64,000 nucleotides of DNA from Eretmocerus hayati (taxonomy: Eukaryota; Arthropoda; Insecta; Hymenoptera; Aphelinidae): the NCBI GenBank assembly GCA_029851415.1, contig CM056744.1, positions 71,186,172 to 71,250,171 on the forward strand. Direction: 5' to 3'. This document shows positions 46,901-61,200 of this stretch, one piece after another (within the stretch, counting starts at the first letter, position 1; each line of letters starts with the position of its first letter). The notes beneath the pieces are model-generated. The model searched no databases and was not told the DNA's origin. It saw nothing but the letters and a program-made list of their open reading frames with translations. The position numbers and the translations under genes are program-made.

Positions 46901-49900
46901 GCCCCAAGCACTCGTTGCGTTATTGACCAATCGAGATGAATACTACAAGATCGGATTGGCATCGTGGGTGCATGGTCATCCCATCCTCCTGAATACTCAC
47001 AATCAGTATTGAACTCCTGTAGATTCCATATATGTCAATCAAATCCAGTACTGCTGAGCAGGATTGGAACGGCCTGAAGATGAGTTTTGCTATCGGTCTG
47101 GATCCTGCCATGAGGCATTGGAATGACAGTGTGAATCGATTTCAATGATGCCCCAAGCACTCGTTGCGTTATTGACCAATCGAGATGAATACTACAAGAT
47201 CGGATTGGCATCGTGGGTGCATGGTCATCCCATCCTCCTGAATACTCACAATCAGTATTGAACTCCTCTAGGTTTCTCGTATTCCAATCGAATCCAATAC
47301 TGCTGAGCATGATTGAAACTGCCTGAAGATGAGTTTTGCTATCGGTCTGAATCCTCCCAGGCAGCATGCAGCCGACTCCGTCAATCGATTCCAATGATGA
47401 CCCAATCACTCATTGCGTGATCGAGCAATCGAGATGAATACTACAGGATCGGATTGGAATCGTGTGTGCATGGTCATCCCATCCTCCTGAATACTCACAA
47501 TCAGTATTGAACTCCTCTAGGTTTCTCGTATTCCAATCGAATCCAATACTGCTGAGCATGATTGAAACTGCCTGAAGATGAGTTTTGCTATCGGTCTGAA
47601 CCCTCCCAGGCAGCATGCAGCCGACTCCGTCAATCGATTCCAATGATGACCCAATCACTCATTGCGTGATCGAGCAATCGAGATGAATACTACAGAATCG
47701 GGTTAGAATCGTGGTTGCATGGATATTCTATCCCCCTCAATACTCACAATCAGTAACAATTTTTCTAGATACCATATATGTCAATCAAATCCAATACTGC
47801 TGAGCAGGATTGGAACGGCCTGAGGATGCGTTTTGCTATCGGTCTGAATCCTGCCAGGCAGCATTGAATTGACTGCGTCAATCGATGTCAATGTTGAGAG
47901 AATCGATCCTTGCGTCATTGACTGAACGAGATGAATACTACAGAATCGAATTGGAATCGTGAGAGCATGGATATTCCATCAATCTCAATACTCACATTCA
48001 GTATTTCAACTCCTCTAGAATCCATATATGTCAATCAAATTCAATACTGCTGAGCAGGATTGGAACGGCCTGAAGATGAGTTTTGCTATCGGTCTGAATC
48101 CCGCCAGGCAGCATTGAATTGACTGCGTCAATTGATTTCGATGATGACCTAAACACTCGTCGCGTGATTGACCAATCGAGATGAATACTACAGAATCGGG
48201 TTGGAACCGTGGGTGCACGGTCTCTATCCTTCTCAATAGTCACAATCAGTATTGAACTCCTCTAGGATTCATATATGTCAATTAAATCAAATATTGCTGA
48301 GCAGGATTGGAACGGCCTGGAGTTGCGTTTTGCTATCGGTCTGATCCCTGCCAGGCAGCATTGAGTTGACTGCGTCAATCGATTCCGATGATGACCCAAC
48401 CTCTTATTACGTGATAGTACGATCGAGATGAATACTACAGGATCGGATTGGGATCGTGGGTGCAAGGATATTCTATCCCTTTCAATACTCTCAATCAGTA
48501 TCCAACTCCTCTAGAATCCATATATGTCAATCAAATCCAATATTGCTGAGCAGGGTTGGATCGGCCTGAAGATGGGTTTTGCTATCGGTCTAAATCCTGC
48601 CAAGCATTATTGAATTAACTGCGTCAATCGATGTCAATGTTGGTTCAATCACTCCTTGCGTCATCGACTAGATGAGATGAATACTACAGAATCGGATCGG
48701 AATCGTGAGTGCATGGTCATTCTATCCTCCTGGATACTCACCATCATTATTGAACTCCCCTAGGTTTCTTGTTCTCCAATCGAATTCAATACTGCTGACC
48801 AGGATTGGGACGGTCTGACGATGAGGTTTGCTATTGGTCAGGATCTTGCCATGCAGCATTGAATTGACGGTGTGGATCGATTTCATGATGACCCAAGCAC
48901 TCGTTGTGTCATTCACCAATCGAGATGAATACGACAGGATTGGATTGGAATCGTGGGTGCATGGTCTCTATCTTCCTCAATACTCACTATCAATTCTGAA
49001 CTCCTCTAGGTTTCGTATGATCCAATCGAATTCGATACGGCTGAGCAGGATTGGAATGGCCTGAAGACGAGTTCCGCTAACGGTCTGAATCCTGCCAGGC
49101 AGCATTGAGTTGACTGCGTCAATCGATTTCGATGATGACCCAATCTCTCATTACGTGATAGACTCATCGAGGTAAATACTACAGAGTCGGGATGGAATCG
49201 TGGGTGCACGGTCATTCTATCCTCCTCCATACTCACAATCAGTATTGAACTCCTCTAGGTCACATATATGTCAATCGAATTCAATACTGCTGAGCAGGAT
49301 TGGAACGACTGGAAGATGAGCTTCGCTATCAGTTTGAATCCTGCCAGGCAGCATTGATTCGACTGCGTCAATCAGCTTCATTGATGATGCAATCCCTCAT
49401 TGCGTGATTGATCGATGGAGATGAATACTACAGATTCGAATTGGAATCGCGGTTGCATGGTTATTCTCTCCCTCTCAAGACTCACAATCAGTATTCAACT
49501 TTTCTAGATTCCATATATGTCAATCAAATCCAATACTGCTGAGCAGGATTGAAACGGTCCGAAGATGAGTTTTGCTATCCGTCTTTATCCTGCCAGGCAG
49601 CATCGAATTGACGGTGTCGATCGATTTCTATGATGACCCAATCGTTCATTGCGTGATCGACCAATCGAGATGAATGCTACAGGATCGGATTGAACGCGTG
49701 TGCATGGTCATTCTATCCCCCTCAATTCTCACGATCAGTATCGAACTCCCTCTAGGTTTCGTATAATCCAATCGAATTCAATACTGCTGAGCAGGATTGG
49801 ATCGGCCTGAAGATGCGTTTTGCTTTCGGTCTGAATCCTGCCAGGCAGCATTGAGTTGACTGCGTCAATCGATTCCAATGGTGACCTAATCACTCATCGC

Positions 49901-52256
49901 GTCATTGAGTAACCGAGATGAATCCTACAGAATCAAATTGGAATCGTGTGTGCATGGTCATTCCATCCTCCTGAATACTCACAATCAGTATTGAACTCCG
50001 CTAGGTTTCTTATATTCCAATCGGATCCAATACCGCTGAGCATGATTGAAACGGCCTGAAGATGAGTTCTGTTATCGGTCTGAATCCTCTTAGGCAGCAT
50101 GCAGCCGACTCCGTCAATCGATTCCAATGATGACCCAATCACTCTCTGCGTGATTGAGCAATCGAGATGAATACTACAGGATCGGATTGGAATCGTGTGT
50201 GCATGGTCATTCTATCCCCTTTCAATTCTCACGATCAGTATCGAACTCCCTCTAGGTTTCGTATAATCCAATCGGATTCGATACTCCTGAGCAGGATTGG
50301 AACGACCTGGAAATGAGCTTCCCTATCGGTCTGGATCCTGCCAGGCAGTTTTGAGCCGACTCCGTCAATTGATTCCTATGATGACCCAATCGTTCATTGC
50401 GTGATTGACCAATCGAGATGAATGCTACAGGATCGGATTGGAATCGTGTGTGCATGGTGATTCTATCCCCTTTCAATTCTCACGATCAGTATCGAACTCC
50501 CTCTAGGTTTCGTATAATCCAATCGAAATCAATACTGCTGCGCAGGATTGGAACGGCCTCAAGATGAGTTCTGCTATCGGTTTGCATCCTGCCAGGCAGC
50601 ATTGAGTTGACTGCGTCAATCGATTTCAATGGCGACCTAACACTCATCGCGTGATTGACCAATGGAGATGATACAACAGATTCGGAATAGAATCGTGGGT
50701 GCATGGTCATTCTATCTTCCTCCATACTCACGATCAGTATTGATCTCCTCTAGGTTTCGTATATTCCAATCGGATTCGATACTCCTGAGCAGGATTCGAA
50801 CGACCTGAAGATGAGCTTTTCTATCGGTCTGAATCCTGGCAGGCGGCATTGAGTTGACGTTGTCAATCGATTCCGATGGTGACCCGAACACTCATCGCGT
50901 GATTGAGCAATCGAGATGAATACTACAGAATCGGGTTGGAATCGTGGGTGCACGGTCATTCTATCCTCCTCCATACTCACAGTCGGTATTGAACTCCTCT
51001 AGGTCACATATCTGTCAATCGAATTCAATACTGCTGAGCAGAATTGGAACGGCCTGAAGTAGAGCTTCGCTATCGGTCTGGATCCTGCCAGGCATCATTG
51101 AGTCGACTGCGTCAATCAGCTCCATTGATGATCCAATCACTCATTGCGTGATTGACCGATGGAGATGAATACTGCAGAATCGACGGAATCGCGGGTGCAT
51201 GGTTATCCTATCCCCCCCAATACTCACAGTCAGTATTCAACTCCTCTACGTCCATATATGTCAATGAAATCCAATACTGCTGAGCAGGATTGGAACGGCC
51301 CGAAGATGAGTTTTGCTATCGGTCTGAATCCCGCCAGGAGGCATTGAATTAACGGTGTGAATCGATTTCAATGATTACCCAAGCACTCGTTGCGGCATTG
51401 ACACATCGAGATGAATACTACAGAATCGAATTGAAATCGTGGGTGCATGGTCATTCTATCCTCCTCAATACTCACAATCAGTATTGAATTTTCTAGGTTT
51501 CTTATATTCCAATCGAATTCAATACTGCTGAGGAGGATTGGAACGGCCTGAAGATGAGTTTTGCTATCGGTCTGAATCCTGCCAGGCAGCATTCAGCTGA
51601 CTCCGTCAATCGATTGCAATGATGACCCAATCACTCATTGCGTGATTGACCAATCGAGATGAATACTACAGAATCGGATTGGAATCGTGAGTGCATGGTC
51701 ATTTTAACCTCCTCCATGTTCATAATCAGTATTGAACTCATCTAGGTTTCGTATATTTCAATCGGATTCAATACTGCTGAGCGGGATTGGAACGACCTGA
51801 AGATGAGCTTCGCTATGGTTCCGAATCCTGCCAGGCATCATTGAGTGGACTGCGTCAATCGATTTCAATGATGACCCAATCACTCATTGTGTGATTGACC
51901 GATCGAGATGAATACTACAGAATCGGATTGGAATCGCGGTTGCATGGTTATTCTATCCCTCTCGATACTCACAATCAGTATTCAACTCCTCGAGAGTTCA
52001 TATATGTCAATCAAATCCAATACTGCTGAGCACGATTGGACCGGACTGACGATGAGTTTTGCTAGCATTCTGAATCCTGCCAGGCAGCATTCAATTGACG
52101 GTGTGGATCGATTTAGATGGTGACCCAAGCACTCGTTGCGTCATTGACCAATCGAGATGAATACTACAGGATCGGATTGGAATCGTGGGTGCATGGTCTC
52201 GATCCTCCTCAATACTCACAAACAGTATTGAACTCCTCTAGGTATCATATATGTCA
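40975..52256. repeat. Satellite segmental duplication, 40975-45300 versus 48180-52256
   Basis: The two blocks are collinear at an offset of 7205 bp in their first part and about 6955 bp afterwards. The change of about 250 bp is one extra monomer in the first block near 42050-42300. Confidence 0.75.
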
Positions 52257-55200
52257 ATCGACTTCAATACTGCTGAGCAGGATTGGAACGGCCTAAAGAT
52301 GAGCTTCGCTATCGGTCTGGATCCTGCCAGGCATCATTGAGTCGACTGCGTCAATCAGCTCCATTGATGATCCAATCACTCATTGCGTGATTGACCGATG
52401 GAGATGAATACTGCAGAATCGCATCAGAATCGCGGGTGCATGGTTATTCTATCCCTCTCGATACTCACAGTCAGTATTCAACTCCTCTACTTCCATATAT
52501 GTCAATGAAATCCAATACTGCTGAGCAGGATTGGAACGGCCCGAAGATGAGTTTTGCTATCGGTCTGAATCCCGCCAGGAGGCATTGAATTAACGGTGTG
52601 AATCGATTTCAATGATGACCCAAGCACTCGTTGCGGCATTGACACATCGAGATGAATACTACAGAATCGAATTGAAATCGTGAGTGCATGGTCGTTCTAT
52701 CCTCCTCAATACTCACAATCATTATTGAACTCCTCTAGGTTTCATATATTCCAATTCAATTCAATACAGCTGAGCAGGATTGAAACGGCCTGGAGATGAG
52801 CTTCGCTATGGTTCCGAATCCTGCCAGGCATCATTGAGTGGACTGCGTCAATCGATTTCAATGATGACCCAATCACTCATTGTGTGATTGACCGATCGAG
52901 ATGAATACTACAGAAGGATTGGAATCGCGGTTGCATGGTTATTCTATCCCTCTCGATACTCACAATCAGTATTCAACTCCTCGAGAGTTCATATATGTCA
53001 ATCAAATCCGATACTGCTGAGCACGATTGGACCGGACTGACGATGAGTTTTGCTAGCATTCTGAATCCTGCCAGGCAGCATTTAATTGACGGTGTGGATC
53101 GAGTTAGATGATGACTTAAGCACTCGTTGCGTCATTGACCAATCGAGATGAATACTACAGGATCGGATTGGAATCGTGGGTGCATGGTCTCTATCTTCCT
53201 CAACACCCACAATCAGTATTGAATTCCTCAAGGTACCATATATGTGACTCAAATCCAATACTGCTGAGCAGGATTGGAACGGCCTGAAGATGAGTTTTGC
53301 CATCGGTCTGAATCTTACCAGGAATCATTCAGCCGACTCCGTCAATCGATTCCAATGATGACCCAATATCTCATTACGTGATTGACCGATCGAGATAATA
53401 CTACGGAATCGGATCGGAATCGCGGGTGCATGGATATTCTATCCCTCTCAATACTCACAATCAGTAACAACATCTCTAGATTCCATATATGTCAATCGAA
53501 TCCAATACTGCTGAGCAGGATTGGAACGGCCCGGAGATGAGTTTTGCTATCGGTCTGAATCTTGCCAGGCATTATTGAATTGACTGCGTCAATCGATGGC
53601 AATGTTGAACCAATCACTCCTTGCGTCATTGACTGATCGAGATGGATACTACAGAATCGAATCGGGATCGTGAGTGCATGGTCATTGTATCCTCCTGAAT
53701 ACTCAGAATCAGTATTGAACTCCTCTAGGTTTCAATACTGCTGAGCAGGATTGGAACGGCCTGAAGATGACTTTTGCTTTCAAAGTGGATCCCGCCAAGA
53801 AGCATTGGATTGACGGTGTGGATCTGTTTCAATGATAACCCAATCACTCTTTGCGTCATTGACCAATCGAGCTGAATACTGTAGGATGGAATTCGGATCA
53901 TGGAAGCATGGTCTCTATCCTCCTCCATACTCACAATCAGTATTGAACTCATCGAGAATTCATATATTCCAACCGAGTTCAACACTGCTGAGCAGGATTG
54001 GAACGGCCTGAAGATGAGTTTTGCTATCGGTCTGAATCCTGCCAGGCTGCATTCAGCCTACTCCGTCGATCGATTCCAATGATGACGAAATCACTCATTG
54101 CGTGATTGACCAATCGAGATGAATACCACAGGATTGGATTAGAATCGTGGGTGCGTGGTCATTCTATACTCCTCAATACCCACAATCAGTACTGAACTCC
54201 TCTGGGATTAGTATATTCCAATCGAATTCAATACCCCTGAGTAGGATCAGAACGTCCTGGAGATCAGTTTTGCTCTCAGTCTGGATCCTGCAAGGCAGCA
54301 TTTAGTCAACTTCGTCAATCGTATACAATGATGACCGAATCACTCATTGCGTGATCGACTAATCGAGATGAATACTACAGGATCGGATTGGGATCGTGGG
54401 TGCATGGTCTCTATCTTCCTCAATAGTCACAATCAGTATTGAACTCTTCTGGGTTTCATATAGTCCATTCGAATTCAATACGGCTGAGCAGGATCGGAAC
54501 GGCCCTAAAATGAGTTTTGTTATCGGTCTCAATCCTGCGAGGCAGCATTGAGTTGACTGCGTCAATCGATTTCGATGATGACCCAATCTCTCATTACGTG
54601 ATTGACAGATCGAGATGAATACTACAGAATCGGATTGGAACCGCGGGGGCATGGATATTCTATCCGTTTTGATACTCACAATCAGTTTTCAACTCCTCTA
54701 GAATCCATATATGTCAATCAAATCCACTATTGCTGAGCAAGGTTGGAACGGCCTGATGATGAGTTTTGCTATCGGTCTAAATCCTGCCAGGCAGCATTGA
54801 GTTGACTGCGTCAAGCGATTTCGATGATGACCCAATCTCTCATGACGTGATTGACCGATCGAGATGAATACTATAGAATCGGATTGGAATCGCGGGTGCA
54901 TGGATATTCTATCCCTCTCAATACTCGCGATCAGTAAAAACTCCTCTAGATTCCATATATGTCAATCAAATCCAATACTTCTGAGCAGGATTGGAACGGC
55001 CTGAAGATGAGTTTTGCTATCGGTCTGGATCCTGCCAGGAGGCATTGGATTGACGGTGTAAATCGATTCCAATGATGACCCAAGCACTCGTTCCGTCATT
55101 GACCAATCTGGAACAATACTACAGGATCGGATTGGAATAGTGGGTGCATGGTCTCTATCCTACTTAATACTCACAATCAGTATTGAACTCCTCTAGATTC

Positions 55201-58200
55201 CATATACGTCAATCAAATCCAATACTGCTGAGCAGGATTGGAACGGCCTGAAGATGCGTTTTGCTATCGGTCTGAATCCTGCCAGGCAGCATTGGATTGA
55301 CTGCGTCAATCGTTGTCAATGTTGAACCAATCACTCCTTGCATTATTGACTAATCTAGATGAATACTTCAGAATCGGCTTGAAATCGTGAGATCGTGGTC
55401 ATTCTATCCTCCTTAATACTCACAATCAGTATTGAACTCCTCTAGGTTTCGTATATTCCAATCAAATCCAACACTGCTGAGCAGGATTGGAATGGCCTGA
55501 GAATGAGTTTTGCTATCAGTCTGAATCCTGACAGGCAGCATTGAGCCGACTCCGTCAATCGATTTCGATGATGATCCAATCACTCATTGCGTGATTGAAC
55601 AATCGAGATGAATACTACAGGATCGGATTGGAATCGTGGGTGCATGGTCTCTATCCTCCTCAATACCCACAATCAGTAACAACTCCTCCAGATTCCATAT
55701 ATGTCAATCAAATCCGATACTGCTGAGCACGATTGGACCGGACTGACGATGAGTTTTGCTAGCATTCTGAATCCTGCCAGGCAGCATTCAATTGACGGTG
55801 TGGATCGATTTAGATGATGACCCAAGCACTCGTTGCGTCATTGACCAATCGAGATGAATACTACAGGATCGGATTGGAATCGTGGGTGCATGGTCTCGAT
55901 CCTCCTCAATACTCACAAACAGTATTGAACTCCTCTAGGTATCATATATGTCAATCGACTTCAATACTGCTGAGCAGGATTGGAACGGCCTGAAGATGAG
56001 CTTCGCTATCGGTCTGGATCCTGCCAGGCATCATTGAGTCGACTGCGTCAATCAGCTCCATTGATGATCCAATCACTCATTGCGTGATTGACCGATGGAG
56101 ATGAATACTGCAGAATCGCATCAGAATCGCGGGTGCATGGTTATTCTATCCCTCTCGATACTCACAGTCAGTATTCAACTCCTCTACTCCCATATATGTC
56201 AATGAAATCCAATACTGCTGAGCAGGATTGGAACGGCCCGAAGATGAGTTTTGCTATCGGTCTGAATCCCGCCAGGAGGCATTGAATCAACGGTGTGAAT
56301 CGATTTCAATGATGACCCAAGCACTCGTTGCGGCATTCACACATCGAGATGAATACTACAGAATCGAATTGAAATCGTGTGTGCATGGTCGTTCTATCCT
56401 CCTCAATACTCACAATCATTATTGAACTCCTCTAGGTTTCATATATTCCAATTCAATTCAATACAGCTGAGCAGGATTGAAACGGCCTGGAGATGAGCTT
56501 CGCTATGGTTCCGAATCCTGCCAGGCATCATTGAGTGGACTGCGTCAATCGATTTCAATGATGACCCAATCACTCATTGTGTGATTGACCGATCGAGATG
56601 AATACTACAGAAGGATTGGAATCGCGGTTGCATGGTTATTCTATCCCTCTCGATACTCACAATCAGTATTCAACTCCTCGAGAGTTCATATATGTCAATC
56701 AAATCCGATACTGCTGAGCACGATTGGACCGGACTGACGATGAGTTTTGCTAGCATTCTGAATCCTGCCAGGCAGCATTTAATTGACGGTGTGGATCGAT
56801 TTAGATGATGACTTAAGCACTCGTTGCGTCATTGACCAATCGAGATGAATACTACAGGATCGGATTGGAATCGTGGGTGCATGGTCTCTATCTTCCTCAA
56901 CACCCACAATCAGTATTGAATTCCTCAAGGTACCATATATGTGACTCAAATCCAATACTGCTGAGCAGGATTGGAACGGCCTGAAGATGAGTTTTGCCAT
57001 CGGTCTGAATCTTACCAGGAATCATTCAGCCGACTCCGTCAATCGATTCCAATGATGATCCAATATCTCATTACGTGATTGACCGATCGAGATAATACTA
57101 CGGAATCGGATCGGAATCGCGGGTGCATGGATATTCTATCCCTCTCAATACTCACAATCAGTAACAACATCTCTAGATTCCATATATGTTAATCGAATCC
57201 AATACTGCTGAGCAGGATTGGAACGGCCCGGAGATGAGTTTTGCTATCGGTCTGAATCTTGCCAGGCATTATTGAATTGACTGCGTCAATCGATGGCAAT
57301 GTTGAACCAATCACTCCTTGCGTCATTGACTGATCGAGATGGATACTACAGAATCGAATCGGGATCGTGAGTGCATGGTCATTGTATCCTCCTGAATACT
57401 CAGAATCAGTATTGAACTCCTCTAGGTTTCAATACTGCTGAGCAGGATTGGAACGGCCTGAAGATGACTTTTGCTTTCAAAGTGGATCCCGCCAAGAAGC
57501 ATTGGATTGACGGTGTGGATCTGTTTCAATGATAACCCAATCACTCTTTGCGTCATTGACCAATCGAGCTGAATACTGTAGGATGGAATTCGGATCATGG
57601 AAGCATGGTCTCTATCCTCCTCCATACTCACAATCAGTATTGAACTCATCGAGAATTCATATATTCCAACCGAATTCAACACTGCTGAGCAGGATTGGAA
57701 CGGCCTGAAGATGAGTTTTGCTATCGGTCTGAATCCTGCCAGGCTGCATTCAGCCTACTCCGTCGATCGATTCCAATGATGACGAAATCACTCATTGCGT
57801 GATTGACCAATCGAGATGAATACCACAGGATTGGATTAGAATCGTGGGTGCGTGGTCATTCTATACTCCTCAATACCCACAATCAGTACTGAACTCCTCT
57901 GGGATTAGTATATTCCAATCGAATTCAATACCCCTGAGTAGGATCAGAACGTCCTGGAGATCAGTTTTGCTCTCAGTCTGGATCCTGCAAGGCAGCATTT
58001 AGTCAACTTCGTCAATCGTATACAATGATGACCGAATCACTCATTGCGTGATCGACTAATCGAGATGAATACTACAGGATCGGATTGGGATCGTGGGTGC
58101 ATGGTCTCTATCTTCCTCAATAGTCACAATCAGTATTGAACTCTTCTGGGTTTCATATAGTCCATTCGAATTCAATACGGCTGAGCAGGATCGGAACGGC

Positions 58201-61200
58201 CCTAAAATGAGTTTTGTTATCGGTCTCAATCCTGCGAGGCAGCATTGAGTTGACTGCGTCAATCGATTTCGATGATGACCCAATCTCTCATTACGTGATT
58301 GACAGATCGAGATGAATACTACAGAATCGGATTGGAACCGCGGGGGCATGGATATTCTATCCGTTTTGATACTCACAATCAGTTTTCAACTCCTCTAGAA
58401 TCCATATATGTCAATCAAATCCACTATTGCTGAGCAAGGTTGGAACGGCCTGATGATGAGTTTTGCTATCGGTCTAAATCCTGCCAGGCAGCATTGAGTT
58501 GACTGCGTCAAGCGATTTCGATGATGACCCAATCTCTCATGACGTGATTGACCGATCGAGATGAATACTATAGAATCGGATTGGAATCGCGGGTGCATGG
58601 ATATTCTATCCCTCTCAATACTCGCGATCAGTAAAAACTCCTCTAGATTCCATATATGTCAATCAAATCCAATACTTCTGAGCAGGATTGGAACGGCCTG
58701 AAGATGAGTTTTGCTATCGGTCTGGATCCTGCCAGGAGGCATTGGATTGACGGTGTAAATCGATTCCAATGATGACCCAAGCACTCGTTCCGTCATTGAC
58801 CAATCTGGAACAATACTACAGGATCGGATTGGAATAGTGGGTGCATGGTCTCTATCCTACTTAATACTCACAATCAGTATTGAACTCCTCTAGATTCCAT
58901 ATACGTCAATCAAATCCAATACTGCTGAGCAGGATTGGAACGGCCTGAAGATGCGTTTTGCTATCGGTCTGAATCCTGCCAGGCAGCATTGGATTGACTG
59001 CGTCAATCGTTGTCAATGTTGAACCAATCACTCCTTGCATTATTGACTAATCTAGATGAATACTTCAGAATCGACTTGAAATCGTGAGATCGTGGTCATT
59101 CTATCCTCCTTAATACTCACAATCAGTATTGAACTCCTCTAGGTTTCGTATATTCCAATCAAATCCAACACTGCTGAGCAGGATTGGAATGGCCTGAGAA
59201 TGAGTTTTGCTATCAGTCTGAATCCTGACAGGCAGCATTGAGCCGACTCCGTCAATCGATTTCGATGATGATCCAATCACTCATTGCGTGATAGAACAAT
59301 CGAGATGAATACTACAGGATCGGATTGGAATCGTGGGTGCATGGTCTCTATCCTCCTCAATACCCACAATCAGTAACAACTCCTCCAGATTCCATATATG
59401 TCAATCGAATCCAATACTGCTGAGCAGGATCGAATTGGCCCGAAGATGAGTTTTGCTATCGGTCTGGATCCTGCCGGGAGGCATTGATTCGACGGTGTGA
59501 ATCGATTTCAATGATGACCCAAGCACTCGTTGCGTCATTGACCAATCGAGATGAATACTACCAGATCGAATTGGAATCGTGGTTGCATGGTCTCTATCCT
59601 CCTCAATACTCTCAATCAGGATTGAACTCCTTTAGGTTTCATATATGTCATTCAAATCCAATACTGCTGAGCAGGATTCGAACGGCCTGAAGATGAGGTT
59701 TGCTATCGGTCTGAATCCTGCCAGGCAGCATTCAGCCGACTCCGTCAATCGATTCAAATGATGAACCAATCACTCATTGCGTGATTGAGCAATCGAGATG
59801 AATACTAGAGAATCGGATTGGAATCGAGGGTGCATGGTGAGTCTATCCTTCTCAATACTCACAATCAGTATTCAACTGCTCAAAGTTTCGTATATTGCAA
59901 TCGAATTCAATACTGCTGAGCAGGATTGGAACGACCTGGAGATGAGTTTTGCTTTCAAAGTGAATCCCGCCAAGAGGCATTGGATTGACGGTGTGGATCT
60001 ATTTCAATTATAACCCAATCACTCGTTGCGTCATTGACAAATCGAGCTGAATACTGTAGGATGGAATTCGAATCGTGGAAGCATGGTCTCTATCCTCCTC
60101 CATCCTCACAATCAGTATTGAACTCATCTAGGTCTCATATATTCCAATCGACTTCAATACTGCTGAGCAGGATTGGAACGGCCTGAAGATGAGTTTTGCT
60201 ATTGGTCCGAATCCTGCCAGGCAGCATTGAATTGACTGTGTGGAACGATTTCAATGATGACCCAATCACTCGTTGCGTCATTGACCAATCGAGATGAATA
60301 CTACAGGATCGGATTGGAATCGTGGGTGCATGGTCTCCAGCCACCTCGATACTCACAATCAGTATTGAACTCCTCTAGGTTCCTATATTCCAAATGAATT
60401 CGATACCACTGAGCAGGATTGGAACGGCCTGGGGATGAGTTTCGCTATCGGTCTGAATCTTGCCAGGAGGCATTGGATTGACGGTGTCAATCGATTTCGT
60501 TGATGACCCAATCTCTCATTACGTGATTGATCGATCGAGATGAATACTACAAAATCGGATTAAGATCGCGGTTGCATGTATATTCTATCCCTCTCAATAC
60601 TCACAATCAGTATTCAACTCCTGTAGATTCCATATATGTCAATCAAATCCAGTACTGCTGAGCAGGATTGGAACGGCCTGAAGATGAGTTTTGCTATCGG
60701 TCTGGATCCTGCCATGAGGCATTGGAATGACAGTGTGAATCGATTTCAATGATGCCCCAAGCACTCGTTGCGTTATTGACCAATCGAGATGAATACTACA
60801 AGATCGGATTGGCATCGTGGGTGCATGGTCATCCCATCCTCCTGAATACTCACAATCAGTATTGAACTCCTCTAGGTTTCTCATATTCCAATCGAATCCA
60901 ATACTGCTGAGCATGATTGAAACTGCCTGAAGATGAGTTTTGCTATCGGTCTGAATCCTCCCAGGCAGCATGCAGCCGACTCCGTCAATCGATTCCAATG
61001 ATGACCCAATCACTCATTGCGTGATCGAGCAATCGAGATGAATACTACAGGATCGGATTGGAATCGTGTGTGCATGGTCATCCCATCCTCCTGAATACTC
61101 ACAATCAGTATTGAACTCCTCTAGGTTTCTCGTATTCCAATCGAATCCAATACTGCTGAGCATGATTGAAACTGCCTGAAGATGAGTTTTGCTATCGGTC